Source of the DNA: Saprospiraceae bacterium
GTDB taxonomy: Bacteria; Bacteroidota; Bacteroidia; Chitinophagales; Saprospiraceae
DNA length: 54,217 bases
Direction: 5' to 3'
Assembly (NCBI GenBank): GCA_022448955.1
Contig: JAKVCU010000010.1
Location: 1 to 54,217, forward strand
Shown here: positions 9,933 to 19,596 of the stretch, in pieces
Numbering within the stretch: position 1 is the stretch's first letter
Layout of the letters: the number at the start of each line of letters is the position of its first letter
The notes under the pieces: generated by a model
Databases searched by the model: none
What the model was told of the DNA's origin: nothing
What the model saw: the letters and a program-made list of their open reading frames with translations, nothing else
Translations under genes and position numbers: made by a program

Positions 9933-10827
9933 AAAATCTGATAATCATATGATACTGACAGGCTTTACGGATGAAGCTTCTAGCGATGTAAATGAGCAAA
10001 TTCGAGTTACAAAAGAATTAGGCTGGAAATATCTATCAGCGCGTACCATGGGTTCTGCTAATATCCATGATCTCTCGGAAGCAGATTTTGAAAAAGTATG
10101 TGATCAATTAGCATCCAATCATATTAAAGTAGCAGAGTTTGGGACTTTGATTGGAAGTTGGTCAAAAAGTATTGAGTCAGATTGGCAGCTTACGCTAAAG
10201 GAGATACAAAGATGCGTTCCTCGTATGCAACGCTTGGGTGTGCAATATGCGAGAGTGATGTCTTATGGTCAAAAACCTTGGGGCGAAGATCAAATGGAGC
10301 AAGAGCGATTCAAAAGGTTAAAGGAAATCGTTGCTCGATTTAATGATGCAGGCTTGACTGCTGCCCATGAGAACTGCATGAATTGGGGAGGGTTTTCCGC
10401 CGATCATACATTGAGACTATTAGAGGAGATTCCCAACCTTAAACTAGTATTTGATACAGGTAATCCTATTTTCCAGAGAGATCGTTCAAAACCAGCGCCT
10501 CATCCGTGGCAAAATGCCTTTGAGTTTTACCAGAAAGTTAAACATGCTGTTGTCCATATTCATATAAAAGATGGCATTATGCATGCAGAAGAAGGCGAAC
10601 CTGAATATACCTTCGCAGGCGAAGGAAATGCTCAACTTGATCAAATCATGGAAGACTTAAAACGATCTAATTACCAAGGTTTTATTGCTATTGAACCACA
10701 TATTGGTAAGGTGTTTCACCTGAATGATCAAAAAGAAATGGATGCTCAAAGAATATATAATTTGTATAAAAAGTATGGCCTGAAATTTGAAAAACGTTAT
10801 TTCACAAAAGTAGAAGATACCCAATAG
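9925..10827 (+). CDS. Sugar phosphate isomerase/epimerase-like TIM barrel protein (AP endonuclease 2 family)
   Basis: About 300 residues from the ATG at 9925, which overlaps the stop of the previous gene by 8 bp and is preceded by AGGAAAG. The open frame extends 14 codons further upstream inside the previous gene. Segments such as MTAAHENCMNWGG-like (LTAAHENCMNW), LVFDTGNP, AVVHIHIKDG and FAGEGNAQLDQIM with a terminal IAIEPHIG carry the Glu/Asp/His metal ligands of the xylose-isomerase-like barrel family. It probably epimerises or isomerises a keto sugar acid in the same pathway. It is the last gene of the operon and converges on uxaC after 7 bp. Confidence 0.82.
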   Translation: MYKKSDNHMILTGFTDEASSDVNEQIRVTKELGWKYLSARTMGSANIHDLSEADFEKVCDQLASNHIKVAEFGTLIGSWSKSIESDWQLTLKEIQRCVPRMQRLGVQYARVMSYGQKPWGEDQMEQERFKRLKEIVARFNDAGLTAAHENCMNWGGFSADHTLRLLEEIPNLKLVFDTGNPIFQRDRSKPAPHPWQNAFEFYQKVKHAVVHIHIKDGIMHAEEGEPEYTFAGEGNAQLDQIMEDLKRSNYQGFIAIEPHIGKVFHLNDQKEMDAQRIYNLYKKYGLKFEKRYFTKVEDTQ

Positions 10828-10834
10828 ATACCTC

Positions 10835-12244
10835 CTACCATTCGAAATAGTTTTTTGCGTTATGATAACAGATATCCTCCACTATTTTCCCAAGCCATTT
10901 TTCATCATTTGGTAGCTCGCCATTATGCACATCCCGGCCAATAAGATTACACAAAATGCGTCTAAAATACTCATGGCGCGGAAATGAAAGGAAGCTACGG
11001 CTATCCGTCAACATTCCAATAAAGCAACTTAACAAGCCCATATTCGACAAGGTATTTAGTTGTTTCTCTATTCCATCCTTTTGATCCAAAAACCACCATG
11101 CAGACCCCCATTGCATCTTGGCTCGAACACTTCCATCATTAAAATTACCAATCATACTTGCCATAACCTCATTGGCACTAGGATTAAGGTTGTATAATAT
11201 AGTTTTGGGTAATTGATGAGTACTATCTAAGCGATTTAAAAATAAAGACAAGTCCTTTGCTTGCGCAAAATCACCAATACTATCGAATCCCATATCTGGG
11301 CCTAGTAGCTTCATCATTCTGCTACTGTTATTACGTATTGGCCCGAGATGCAACTGCATTACCCAGTTTTTCTCAGCATACATTCGGCCTAAAGCTAAGA
11401 GTAAAGCAGACATATACTGATTAGCTTCCTCCTCCTTTATGAAGTGCCCGGCCATTCGCTTACTAAATATTTCATCTAAAGCTTTAGGTCTAGCTTTTTT
11501 TGCATAAACCTTGGGTAGACCATGATCTGAGATACGACAGCCATTGTCATGGAAATAATCTACTCGATCTTGTAGTGCATTTACAAGATCCCCAAAGTTC
11601 GATATCGATAAATGAGTGGCTCTTTCTAAAGATCGAATATAGGCAACAAAGTCACTATTTTTAATTAAAATACTCTTGTCTGGTCGAAAGGCAGGAAATA
11701 GCTGAGTCGAACAATTATTTTCTAAATGTGCTTGGTGGTGTTCTAAAGTATCAGTTGGATCATCTGTTGTACAAACCGTTTCGACTTTCATTTTTGCTAA
11801 TAACCCTTGTACGCTATACTCCTTTGACTGTAAACGTTCGTTGCATTCATGATAAATTTGCTCTGCTGTATCAGCTGAAAGCAATGTGTTAATTCCAAAA
11901 TATCGCTTTAATTCAAGATGGGTCCAATGGAAAAGGGGATTACGTAAAGTATAAGGGACGGTCTCTGCCCATTTCATAAACTTTTCTTTATCGGAAGCAG
12001 AACCTGTAATATATTTTTCCGCTATACCCAATGTTCGCATGGCGCGCCACTTGTAATGATCGCCATTCAACCAAACTGCTGTTAGATTTTCAAACTGCCT
12101 ATTTTCTGTAATTTCATCAGCTGGCAAATGATTATGATAATCAATTATGGGTTGTATTTTGGCATAATTATGATATAAGGTTTCGGCCATTTTATTATCT
12201 AAAAGAAAATTTTCATCTAAAAAAGATTTTATTGTTGTTCTCAT
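10835..12244 (-). CDS. uxaC: Glucuronate isomerase (uronate isomerase)
   Basis: 469 residues, the normal length for UxaC. The N-terminal metal motif PIIDYHNHLPADEI (His-x-His) and the segments LFHWTHLELKRYFGI, VCTTDDPTD, LPAFRPDK-like (LFPAFRPDKS), MQLHLGPIRNN and FSFPRHEYFRRILCN are all diagnostic. The enzyme converts D-glucuronate to D-fructuronate (or galacturonate to tagaturonate), the step before the SDR reductase. It is convergent with the uronate operon and divergent from a TolB-like/AraC regulator, separated by about 210 bp that probably hold both promoters. Confidence 0.95.
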   Translation of the reverse strand: MRTTIKSFLDENFLLDNKMAETLYHNYAKIQPIIDYHNHLPADEITENRQFENLTAVWLNGDHYKWRAMRTLGIAEKYITGSASDKEKFMKWAETVPYTLRNPLFHWTHLELKRYFGINTLLSADTAEQIYHECNERLQSKEYSVQGLLAKMKVETVCTTDDPTDTLEHHQAHLENNCSTQLFPAFRPDKSILIKNSDFVAYIRSLERATHLSISNFGDLVNALQDRVDYFHDNGCRISDHGLPKVYAKKARPKALDEIFSKRMAGHFIKEEEANQYMSALLLALGRMYAEKNWVMQLHLGPIRNNSSRMMKLLGPDMGFDSIGDFAQAKDLSLFLNRLDSTHQLPKTILYNLNPSANEVMASMIGNFNDGSVRAKMQWGSAWWFLDQKDGIEKQLNTLSNMGLLSCFIGMLTDSRSFLSFPRHEYFRRILCNLIGRDVHNGELPNDEKWLGKIVEDICYHNAKNYFEW

Positions 12245-12457
12245 ATCAATGAAGTAATAATCAAGAGGGAATAAATAAAATTAGCATAAGCATCCTAGTG
12301 ATATCGTAAGATAAGTACATCTCGATGGAGTCAAAAACTTTAGTATCTAATTCTAGTTTTGATCTATCAAGCAGAAAAAATAAAAGTAATCCCAAAACTA
12401 TTCCAATTTTTAAGTAGTATTGGAGCATATTAGTGGCTGTTGTTGGCCCATTCATAA

Positions 12458-14311
12458 ATGCAAACAGACACTTTTGATCATTCGCAATTTAATACCTCAA
12501 AAATGAATCAGCCTATTTCTACTACACCCTCTATTGCGGTCCTTCCCTTCAGGAATATTAGTCATGATCAAGAAATGGACTTTTTCAGTGATGGTATTAC
12601 AGAAGAAATCATTTTAGCTTTAGCGAAAATTGAGGGATTAAAGGTCATTTCTCGTACATCGAGTTTTCACTTTAAGGAGCAGCAAATTTCTATTAAGGAA
12701 ATTGGTCAGCAGCTAAATGTTAGTTTAATACTTGAAGGAAGTGTGCGAGTAAGTGGCCATGCATTGCGTATTGCTGCGCAGCTTATTCAAGTTGATGAAG
12801 ATACCCATTTATGGTCAGAGACTTGGAATAGGGAGTTAAAGGACTTATTTGACATACAAGATGAAGTTAGTTTATTGATTGCAGATAAAATTCGAGAACA
12901 TGCCGGGCACCTGTCTATTGCCGATCATTTAGTAAATAACCCAACAAATAACTTGGATGCTTACAAGCATTATTTAAAAGGACGCTTTCACGTAAATAAG
13001 TGGAATCCTGAGGATACAAATATTGCGATAAAAGAATTTGAAAAAGCGGTAGCTCTTGACGATCAAATGATTGAAGCCTATATTGGGATTGCAGATGCTT
13101 ATAGTTTCATGGCCGTTGCCGGTTTTGCACCAAGGGAAATTGCTTGGACTACAGCAAATAAAGCCTTGGAGAATGCAAAAAAAATTGACGAGAACAATGC
13201 AGATCTCAACTACATGCTAGCTAACCAAAGGTTTTTTACAAACGCTAACTTTAAGGCGGCCAAACAATTTGCACTCAAGGCTTTAAAAAGTGCTCCAACC
13301 CATGAAAATTCTCAGCGATTCATGGCCTTTATTTATGCACTTACTGGAGAATTTCGAAAGGCAGAGCAGCACATCTATTTTGCAAAATCCATCGATCCAC
13401 TCAACCCTGAAACAGCTTTTTTTGAAGCTTTTTTCTATTTTCAATCCGGAGAATATCTCCTAGCTACAAATATTCTAGACCATTTGTTAGCGTCCAATAG
13501 CATGAATTTGCCCGCCATTATCTTAAGTTTGTATACCAAACTGAAAGAGCAAAAATGGCTCAAAGCAGAACAACAAATCATCGATACTCCTAAAGAGTTG
13601 TTTACGCCCGATGAAAGATTAGGCTTACTTTGTATAGTAGAAATAGGTAAGGCGAGTACCAATACAAATTTATTAGCTGAATTAGAGGAAAAGGCGAAGG
13701 AAAACACAGCACATCATGCCCATTCGTCCTTATTTATGGTTTATTGTATTCTTAAAGAATATGATAAAGCCTATGAGGTATTGAACAACTTATTAGAGCA
13801 CAAGTCTTCCATACTGCTTCTAACATTTAGCAATCCTATATGCGATGGTCTAAAAGAGACACCTCAGTACCAAACTTATTTCCAAAAGGTATATCCTCAA
13901 ACAAAAGATCAAGGCAAAACAAAACCAAAATCGTCAAAGCCAAACGTAGCAGATGATCCTACTACTCAAAAGGATTTAGATAGACTAAATGCCTTTATGA
14001 AAATGGAAAAACCATTTCTTAATCCGATGCTTTCTCTTCGTATTCTGGCCAACAACATGTCTATCCACCCCAACCAATTATCGTGGTTGCTCAATCAAGT
14101 AGTCGGTAAAAACTTTAATGAATTCATTAACCAACAAAGAATTGAGCATTTTAAAAAATTGGCAGTAGATCCTTCCAATTCACACATTTCATTGATTGGA
14201 TTAGCTTATGAAAGTGGTTTCAACTCTAAAACTGTTTTTAATACTACATTTAAAAAAGAAGTAGGTATGACGCCAAAGGAGTATCAAAAATCAGTACAAA
14301 ACAAAAAATAA
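12458..14311 (+). CDS. AraC-family regulator with TolB/FlgO-like and TPR domains
   Basis: 617 residues with three parts. Residues ~25-135 resemble the TolB-like N-terminal domain seen in adenylate cyclase/TPR proteins (IAVLPFRNISHDQEMDFFSDG, EIGQQLNVSLILEGSVR). Residues ~165-480 are TPR-like helical repeats. The last ~100 residues are a two-helix-turn-helix AraC domain (LSLRILANNMSIHPNQLSWL, IGLAYESGFNSKTVFNTTFK). No membrane segment or signal peptide is visible, so it should be a cytosolic transcription factor. Being divergent from uxaC and beside the uronate operon, it is the natural candidate regulator of both. That role is inference from position only. Confidence 0.85.
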   Translation: MQTDTFDHSQFNTSKMNQPISTTPSIAVLPFRNISHDQEMDFFSDGITEEIILALAKIEGLKVISRTSSFHFKEQQISIKEIGQQLNVSLILEGSVRVSGHALRIAAQLIQVDEDTHLWSETWNRELKDLFDIQDEVSLLIADKIREHAGHLSIADHLVNNPTNNLDAYKHYLKGRFHVNKWNPEDTNIAIKEFEKAVALDDQMIEAYIGIADAYSFMAVAGFAPREIAWTTANKALENAKKIDENNADLNYMLANQRFFTNANFKAAKQFALKALKSAPTHENSQRFMAFIYALTGEFRKAEQHIYFAKSIDPLNPETAFFEAFFYFQSGEYLLATNILDHLLASNSMNLPAIILSLYTKLKEQKWLKAEQQIIDTPKELFTPDERLGLLCIVEIGKASTNTNLLAELEEKAKENTAHHAHSSLFMVYCILKEYDKAYEVLNNLLEHKSSILLLTFSNPICDGLKETPQYQTYFQKVYPQTKDQGKTKPKSSKPNVADDPTTQKDLDRLNAFMKMEKPFLNPMLSLRILANNMSIHPNQLSWLLNQVVGKNFNEFINQQRIEHFKKLAVDPSNSHISLIGLAYESGFNSKTVFNTTFKKEVGMTPKEYQKSVQNKK

Positions 14312-14403
14312 GTTCGCATTTATAATTCCGAACTCCTAAAAAAGATTACCGAACGATCGATCATTGATCTCCATCTAAATTTGTCACAACAAAAAAATAA
14401 AAA

Positions 14404-15393
14404 ATGGCAAATACAAGCATGAAAGCAATGGTCGCACCAGAATATGGTGCTTATGATGTTCTTCAATTACAACAAGTAGCAAAGCCTACACCTAAGGCTG
14501 ACCAAATTTTGGTCAAAGTAATGACTTCAGCAGCCACCACAGCTGATACCATGATGTTGAGTGGCAAACCTTACATTTCTAGGCTATTCTTAGGTTTTAA
14601 AAAGCCCAAAAACCGTATCCCTGGTACAGGCTTTGCAGGCGTTATTGAAGCAGTAGGTAGCAAGGTGAAAAAATACCAAGTTGGAGATAAAGTTTTTGGA
14701 GAAACTGGTTTTGGATTTAGTGCAAATGCAGATTATTTGGTCATTTCAGAAAATGGAGTGGTACTTCCTCTTCCAGAAAATCTTGACTTTGCTCAGGCTG
14801 CTAATTTCTGCGACGGTCACCTTACTTCTTTTAATTTCTTGAAAGAAATCGCCAATGTACAGCCAGGTCAAAAAGTCTTGATCATCGGTGCTTCAGGTGC
14901 ATTGGGCACCTCTGCCGTACAAATGTCTAAATACTTAGGCGCAAAAGTTAGCGCAGTTTGTAGCGCAAAAAATGAAGGTTTGGTCAAATCCTTAGGTGCC
15001 GATGTAGTTATTGATTATAAGGAAGAAGATTATACAAAATCAGATGAGCAGTACGACTTTGTGTATGATACCGTCCGCAAGCGTTCCTTTAAGCAATGTA
15101 AGTCGATCTTGAAAGAAAATGGAGTGTACTTATCTCCAGTACTTAAGCTTTCTTTATTATTTCAAATGATAAAAACATCCATTATAGGAGGAAAGAAAGC
15201 CAAATTTGAAGCAACGGGCGCCAATTCAGAAGAAAAGTTAAGAAACTTACTAGAGCAGATCGTAAAGATTTTCAATGCTGGCAAATTAACCACTGTAATT
15301 GATCGTCAATATCCGCTCGAAAAATTGGGAGAAGCACATCGTTATATCGCTACTGGTCGTAAAAAAGGAAATGTCGTTATCCAACACTTTTAA
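14404..15393 (+). CDS. NAD(P)-dependent zinc-free MDR alcohol dehydrogenase/quinone oxidoreductase
   Basis: 329-residue medium-chain dehydrogenase/reductase. The N-terminal GroES-like domain (MVAPEYGAYDVLQL, IPGTGFAGVIEAVGSKVKKY, GDKVFGETG) is followed by a Rossmann domain with VLIIGASGALGTSAVQMSKYLGA. The structural-zinc cysteines are missing, which places it with quinone oxidoreductase-like members. It probably reduces small enones or quinones with NADPH. A DUF4386 membrane protein follows 27 bp downstream, possibly on the same transcript. The substrate is unknown. Confidence 0.88.
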   Translation: MANTSMKAMVAPEYGAYDVLQLQQVAKPTPKADQILVKVMTSAATTADTMMLSGKPYISRLFLGFKKPKNRIPGTGFAGVIEAVGSKVKKYQVGDKVFGETGFGFSANADYLVISENGVVLPLPENLDFAQAANFCDGHLTSFNFLKEIANVQPGQKVLIIGASGALGTSAVQMSKYLGAKVSAVCSAKNEGLVKSLGADVVIDYKEEDYTKSDEQYDFVYDTVRKRSFKQCKSILKENGVYLSPVLKLSLLFQMIKTSIIGGKKAKFEATGANSEEKLRNLLEQIVKIFNAGKLTTVIDRQYPLEKLGEAHRYIATGRKKGNVVIQHF

Positions 15394-15420
15394 TCACCCA
15401 CAACTTGATAATTAATTATC

Positions 15421-16101
15421 ATGAAAACATCCACTTATAGACTAACAGGATTGCTTTACCTGCTGGTAATTGTACTAGCAGGTTCGAGCCAAGGATACAT
15501 TAGAGGAACCCTGATAGATTATGATGATCCTTCATTAACAGCAGCTAATATTTTAGAGAACATAGCCATGTTCAGAGCGGGGCTATCACTTGATTTATTG
15601 GCATTCATTATTGACGCTATTATTTCAGTATTGCTGTACCAAATGTTTAAATCATACGGAAAAAATATGGCTATGATTGCTGCAGTACTTCGACTCATAG
15701 CACATCCTGCCATTGGTAGTCTTAACCTGTTGAATCATTATTTGGCTTATCAGGTCTTGGGTGGAGCCGATTTTTTAACAACATTTAGTCCTGCTCAACT
15801 CGAATCATGGAGTATGCTATTTATTGATGCTCATCGACACGGCTATCTTATTGCTGGTGGCTTTTTTGGCGTACATTGCTTACTATTGGGAATTCTCATC
15901 TTTAGATCGAATACGATTCCTAGCTTTATCGGAGGACTTTTGATAGGCTCTGCTGCTGGCTACCTCATTGAAACTTTTGGGAATTTCAATCTACCTGGAT
16001 ATGAGCATTATACCGCATTAATTGTCGGAATTTCAGCCGCTATTGGAGAAGTAACCCTTACTCTGTATTTGATCATAAATAGAAAAAATTCTGTCAAATG
16101 A
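15421..16101 (+). CDS. DUF4386-type six-helix membrane protein
   Basis: 226 residues with about six hydrophobic helices. The conserved N-terminal segment (RLTGLLYLLVIVLAGSSQGYIRG) and the central HRHGYLIAGGFFGVHCLLLGILIFRS are typical of DUF4386, a family of unknown function that often sits next to oxidoreductases. It follows the MDR gene closely. An AT-rich palindrome (GATAATTAATTATC, 15407-15420) directly precedes the start codon and may be chance in AT-rich DNA. Confidence 0.75.
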   Translation: MKTSTYRLTGLLYLLVIVLAGSSQGYIRGTLIDYDDPSLTAANILENIAMFRAGLSLDLLAFIIDAIISVLLYQMFKSYGKNMAMIAAVLRLIAHPAIGSLNLLNHYLAYQVLGGADFLTTFSPAQLESWSMLFIDAHRHGYLIAGGFFGVHCLLLGILIFRSNTIPSFIGGLLIGSAAGYLIETFGNFNLPGYEHYTALIVGISAAIGEVTLTLYLIINRKNSVK

Positions 16102-16454
16102 TAGCTTTAAATGTGAACTTTGTAAATAAGACTTTCTCATTTTAGAAGCAATCATCCTAGATGGCAAGGCATAAGTTTTTCTCATAAGCCTTATTGCCTC
16201 CTAACGACCTACTCTAACGAATATATCAGGCGTAACTGCAGCTGTTTCGTCAATAATTTTTCATCTTGCATTTATTGTGCCTGATCATATATAATCAGGC
16301 CTCTTTTCAATACCGCTGACATTGTTTTATACAAGAAGAACTTGGCATCTTTAAAAAGTGCTGCAATGAATTCCATTTTTTTTAACTTAGTTGATCATCA
16401 TTCTAAAATAGATATTAAACTTTCAGGACTACACTCCGATTAAACCCATTAACA
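16102..16454. other. Gene-free gap with one terminator-like hairpin
   Basis: 353 bp with no credible coding sequence between the DUF4386 gene and the glycosidase gene. A 7-bp inverted repeat GCCTGAT...ATCAGGC at 16279-16300 with an 8-base loop is followed by CTCTTTTC. It could end the upstream transcript, but it lies 178 bp after the stop and the T-run is weak. The rest presumably contains the glycosidase promoter. Confidence 0.35.
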
Positions 16455-18263
16455 ATGAATAAAATTTTAGCCTTTTGCTCTTTGATACTTTTTTCTTGCT
16501 TTTCGCTAAATGCACAGACGACTATCAAAAAAATTGATAATCGATGGTCATTATTAGTAGATGGAAAACCATTTGCTGTAAAAGGTGCCACTTTCGGATA
16601 CGATAAAGATCTAGACAACTATGATCAATACTTTGAGGAACTCAACTTCCTTGGCGTAAATACTATCCGTACTTGGGCGACAGCTGAAAACACAGAAAGC
16701 TTACTTGACGCAGCTGAAAAGTATCATATAAAAGTAATGGTCGGTATCTGGATGAGGCACGGTCGACCAGGAATGGAAGATGATGATAGTTTCGACTATC
16801 TCAAAGATGAAGAAGGGAAAAAAGCGATGTACAAGAACGCTATTGAAGCTGTCCAAAAGTATAAAAATCATCCTGCAGTTTTGACTTGGGGAATTGGCAA
16901 TGAGGTTTACCTCAATACAGCAACAGATGAAGAAAAAGAAGCGTATTCAAATTTTCTAGAACGTATCTGCAAAGAAATTAAAACCATTGATCAAAACCAC
17001 CCAATCACCTCTGTAGAAGCATGGACCTTTGGATTAGATTGGTGGCAAAAATACGTTCCTTCTATTGATATTTATGGCTTAAACTGCTACGGTGCAGGTG
17101 CTCATTTTTTATCTGCAGAATTAGAGAAGAGAAGAATCGATAAACCATATATCATCACCGAATTTGGCGTAACCGGAGAATGGGATATCCAACAAGAAAA
17201 AAATGGTGTGAAAGTAGAACCTACCGATCAAGAAAAGTACAAGGCTATTGTAGAAGGATATAATGAATGGATAAAACCAAAATCAGACTGCCTAGGCGTA
17301 TATGTTTTTCACTACGCAAGCGGAAACTCCTTTGCCGCTCCTTGGCTATTCACTCATTATAACGGCATGACACGCCCTCAATATTGGGCCATTAGAGAAG
17401 CATACACAAAAGAGAAACCACTTAATAATGTTCCAATAATTAATTTTTTTCAATTGCCTGAAACCAAGGTTCAAAGCGAAGTATGGATCCCTGTACAATT
17501 GGAAGCCAATGATCAAGAAAAAGAAAACTTAGACATCCGTTTCTATTATAATCAGCGGACAGGAAGTCGAAAAAGACGTGATCAAATCTTACCGCTAGCT
17601 TATCGAGGAAATATCATGGATGGATTTGAAATTCAGCTCCCCAAAGAAGATGGCGGTATTAAAGTATATGTACATGCTAAAGATTCTTATAATAATGTAG
17701 GCATCGCCTCCACATCTATCCTTGTGAGTGACAAAGAAGCCAGTCAAAAAAAATATCTTGTACCTAAAGTACAACTACCATTTTATATTTATCAAGACAA
17801 TGAAGACCTCCCCTATTTCCCTTCGGCTTATATGGGGAATTATAAAGCCATTGAGGTAGATTTGAATCATACAGCTGATGTACATACTGGGAAAACAGCT
17901 GTTAAAATTCGTTATAACGCAAGAGATAATTGGTATGGCCTAGGTTTTGTTGATCCAGCCAATGACTGGGGTGATATCCTTGGAGGCTATGATATCAGCC
18001 AAGCCAAAAAACTCAGTTTTTGGGCGAAAGCCGACCAGAAAAACATTAAAGCAACTGTTGGATTTGGATTAATTAATAAAGATAAACCCTTCCCCGATAC
18101 TGGGAAAAAATCTATTGAAATTGTCCTAACTGAAAAATGGAAAAAATATACCATCAAAGCAAAGAAAGAAGACTTAAGCTGTATTCGTTCTGGTTTTGTT
18201 ATATTTTCAAGTAGTGATGGGTTTCCCCATGAGATCTATATTGATGATATCCTTTTTGAGTAA
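16455..18263 (+). CDS. Secreted TIM-barrel glycoside hydrolase (clan A, GH2-barrel-like) with C-terminal carbohydrate-binding-like domain
   Basis: 602 residues with a cleavable signal peptide (about residues 1-20, ending LNAQ). Residues ~25-315 form a clan-A barrel: KGATFGYD, LNFLGVNTIRTWA, TWGIGNEVY with the acid/base Glu near residue 150, and the nucleophile Glu in IITEFGVTGEW near 235. A beta-rich linker domain follows, and the last ~130 residues (KTAVKIRYNARDNWYGLGF, KKLSFWAKAD, IYIDDILFE) look like a CBM11/CIA30-type binding domain. It should act on beta-linked glycans outside the cytoplasm. The exact family and substrate (for example beta-1,3-glucan) cannot be fixed by eye. It is convergent with the DUF481 gene, 6 bp apart. 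Confidence 0.82.
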   Translation: MNKILAFCSLILFSCFSLNAQTTIKKIDNRWSLLVDGKPFAVKGATFGYDKDLDNYDQYFEELNFLGVNTIRTWATAENTESLLDAAEKYHIKVMVGIWMRHGRPGMEDDDSFDYLKDEEGKKAMYKNAIEAVQKYKNHPAVLTWGIGNEVYLNTATDEEKEAYSNFLERICKEIKTIDQNHPITSVEAWTFGLDWWQKYVPSIDIYGLNCYGAGAHFLSAELEKRRIDKPYIITEFGVTGEWDIQQEKNGVKVEPTDQEKYKAIVEGYNEWIKPKSDCLGVYVFHYASGNSFAAPWLFTHYNGMTRPQYWAIREAYTKEKPLNNVPIINFFQLPETKVQSEVWIPVQLEANDQEKENLDIRFYYNQRTGSRKRRDQILPLAYRGNIMDGFEIQLPKEDGGIKVYVHAKDSYNNVGIASTSILVSDKEASQKKYLVPKVQLPFYIYQDNEDLPYFPSAYMGNYKAIEVDLNHTADVHTGKTAVKIRYNARDNWYGLGFVDPANDWGDILGGYDISQAKKLSFWAKADQKNIKATVGFGLINKDKPFPDTGKKSIEIVLTEKWKKYTIKAKKEDLSCIRSGFVIFSSSDGFPHEIYIDDILFE

Positions 18264-18269
18264 TCAGAG

Positions 18270-19028
18270 TTAATAACTCTTTATCGTAAAACCAAAAGTT
18301 AGAAATTGATCTTCTCGTTTTTGGTTTTCAATGACAATACTTTCAAAGGTATGCAGGTAGTTGATTTTAAAGTTTAGGAATGACCAAATGGGCAGTTCCA
18401 AACCAAAATCTGCTTGCCACCTATAATTATCGCTCTCTTCTAGTGAAGGTTGAAAATAACTTTCATGAGTGAGAACCATTTTGTTTTTAAACAACTGATA
18501 TCTGCCGTTAATCCATAAAGTTCCTCGAAAGGTATTGATGGTAGAACGACCATCATAGTCCACAATATTAAAATCCGTTTTGGAAAAGTTTGTTCTTTCG
18601 TATTCACTTGAAATAGAAACTTTTAACCAATGTTCTTTTTTATCCAATAGCTGAAAAGTAACCCCTCCTCCTAACAAGTAGCGAAGATCAATTTCTCTTC
18701 TAAAATTCGTACTGACAAAGCCTAATAGCAAAGGATATATTCTACGCTCAGGATTGAAATAGATAAAGTTAAGACTCAACACATCCTCATCTGCTTTTTG
18801 CTTCCCAAAAGCCTGATAGACATAAGAATTTCTAGTTTTAAATACCCATTTCCGCCAAGGCTGGTAAGTGAGCTCCGACTTTGCTCTAAAAATTAAGGTC
18901 TCTACATTTCCCCCTTGCCAAATACCTGTCAAGGAAAGATCTGCTTTCAGTTTCAATGAATCACTTTCATTGATTTGAGCAAATAGGAAAATGGGAGAAA
19001 ACAGGAAAAGTATAAAAATCTTCTTCAT
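18270..19028 (-). CDS. DUF481 family outer-membrane beta-barrel protein
   Basis: 252 residues with an N-terminal signal peptide (MKKIFILFLFSPIFLFAQ), then alternating aromatic/polar strands (LKADLSLTGIWQGGNVETL, LLGGGVTFQLLDK, YLHTFESIVIE, FLTFGFTIKSY) ending in an aromatic residue, as in outer-membrane barrels. The pattern fits DUF481 (YdiY-like, salt-induced outer-membrane protein). The role is unknown. It is convergent with the glycosidase and has no partner gene. Confidence 0.75.
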   Translation of the reverse strand: MKKIFILFLFSPIFLFAQINESDSLKLKADLSLTGIWQGGNVETLIFRAKSELTYQPWRKWVFKTRNSYVYQAFGKQKADEDVLSLNFIYFNPERRIYPLLLGFVSTNFRREIDLRYLLGGGVTFQLLDKKEHWLKVSISSEYERTNFSKTDFNIVDYDGRSTINTFRGTLWINGRYQLFKNKMVLTHESYFQPSLEESDNYRWQADFGLELPIWSFLNFKINYLHTFESIVIENQKREDQFLTFGFTIKSY

Positions 19029-19596
19029 CTTAATATATTATAAACTTTTTATTAAAAAGGAATCATAGAAAGCCAATTTCTTAATTCGTTCTTTGAGCTA
19101 AAATAGTCTATCGTGAACTAATTTGCGACGACTATGGGCATATCGATGCCTTCAATTATAGTCCTAAAAGACGCTTAGTTTTCTATAGTTTAAGTCGATA
19201 ACAATATCAAAAGTTATCTTGTTGGGATAGAAGCGGTTAGACAAAATTTCTTATATCATAAAATGGTCAGCCCGAAAATCATAAGAAATGAAAGATAGAA
19301 AAGTACGCATGATTTTTGAAGGGACACTAGGACCTCTCTCCCTATAACTGAATTTTATTGTACCCTTTTCTGCCGGCAGGCAGGCACAATTTCGGGCAAA
19401 CTACTTAGGATGACCATAAAAAATATTACTGTATATTTGGTAAACAGTTCATCTAGTCATATGGGCTTTCATCAAATGGTAAGCAATATATTGATATTGA
19501 AAGGAAGTGAAAGCTTTAGGAAAGGTCAAACATACTGTTCAATACCATAAAGGCAAGATCTATCTAAAATGATAAACAAACATGAAATTATAACTA
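19029..19596. other. 568-bp gene-free gap containing a dispersed repeat
   Basis: No convincing open frame was found. The central part (19231-19408) is the first copy of a dispersed hairpin repeat, listed separately. The flanks hold the promoters of the DUF481 gene and of the small lipoprotein gene. The 19430-19560 stretch looks like possible decayed coding DNA but could not be assigned. Confidence 0.4.
19231..19408 (+). repeat. Dispersed intergenic hairpin repeat, copy 1 (divergent)
   Basis: It begins AAGCGGTTAG-CAAAAT and shares with copies at 25462 and 50776 the order GTCAGC, then AAAAT..TAAG, then AAAGTACGCATGATTTTTGA, and the tail ACTACTTA. It is the most diverged copy and carries an insert TGCCGGCAGGCAGGCA that is GC-rich compared with its surroundings. 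Confidence 0.6.

Noticed and set aside
12261-12455. 64-codon minus-strand frame with a hydrophobic stretch between uxaC and the AraC regulator
   Set aside because: It occupies the divergent promoter region and has no recognisable family; hydrophobic frames arise easily in AT-rich DNA. A small membrane protein cannot be fully excluded.
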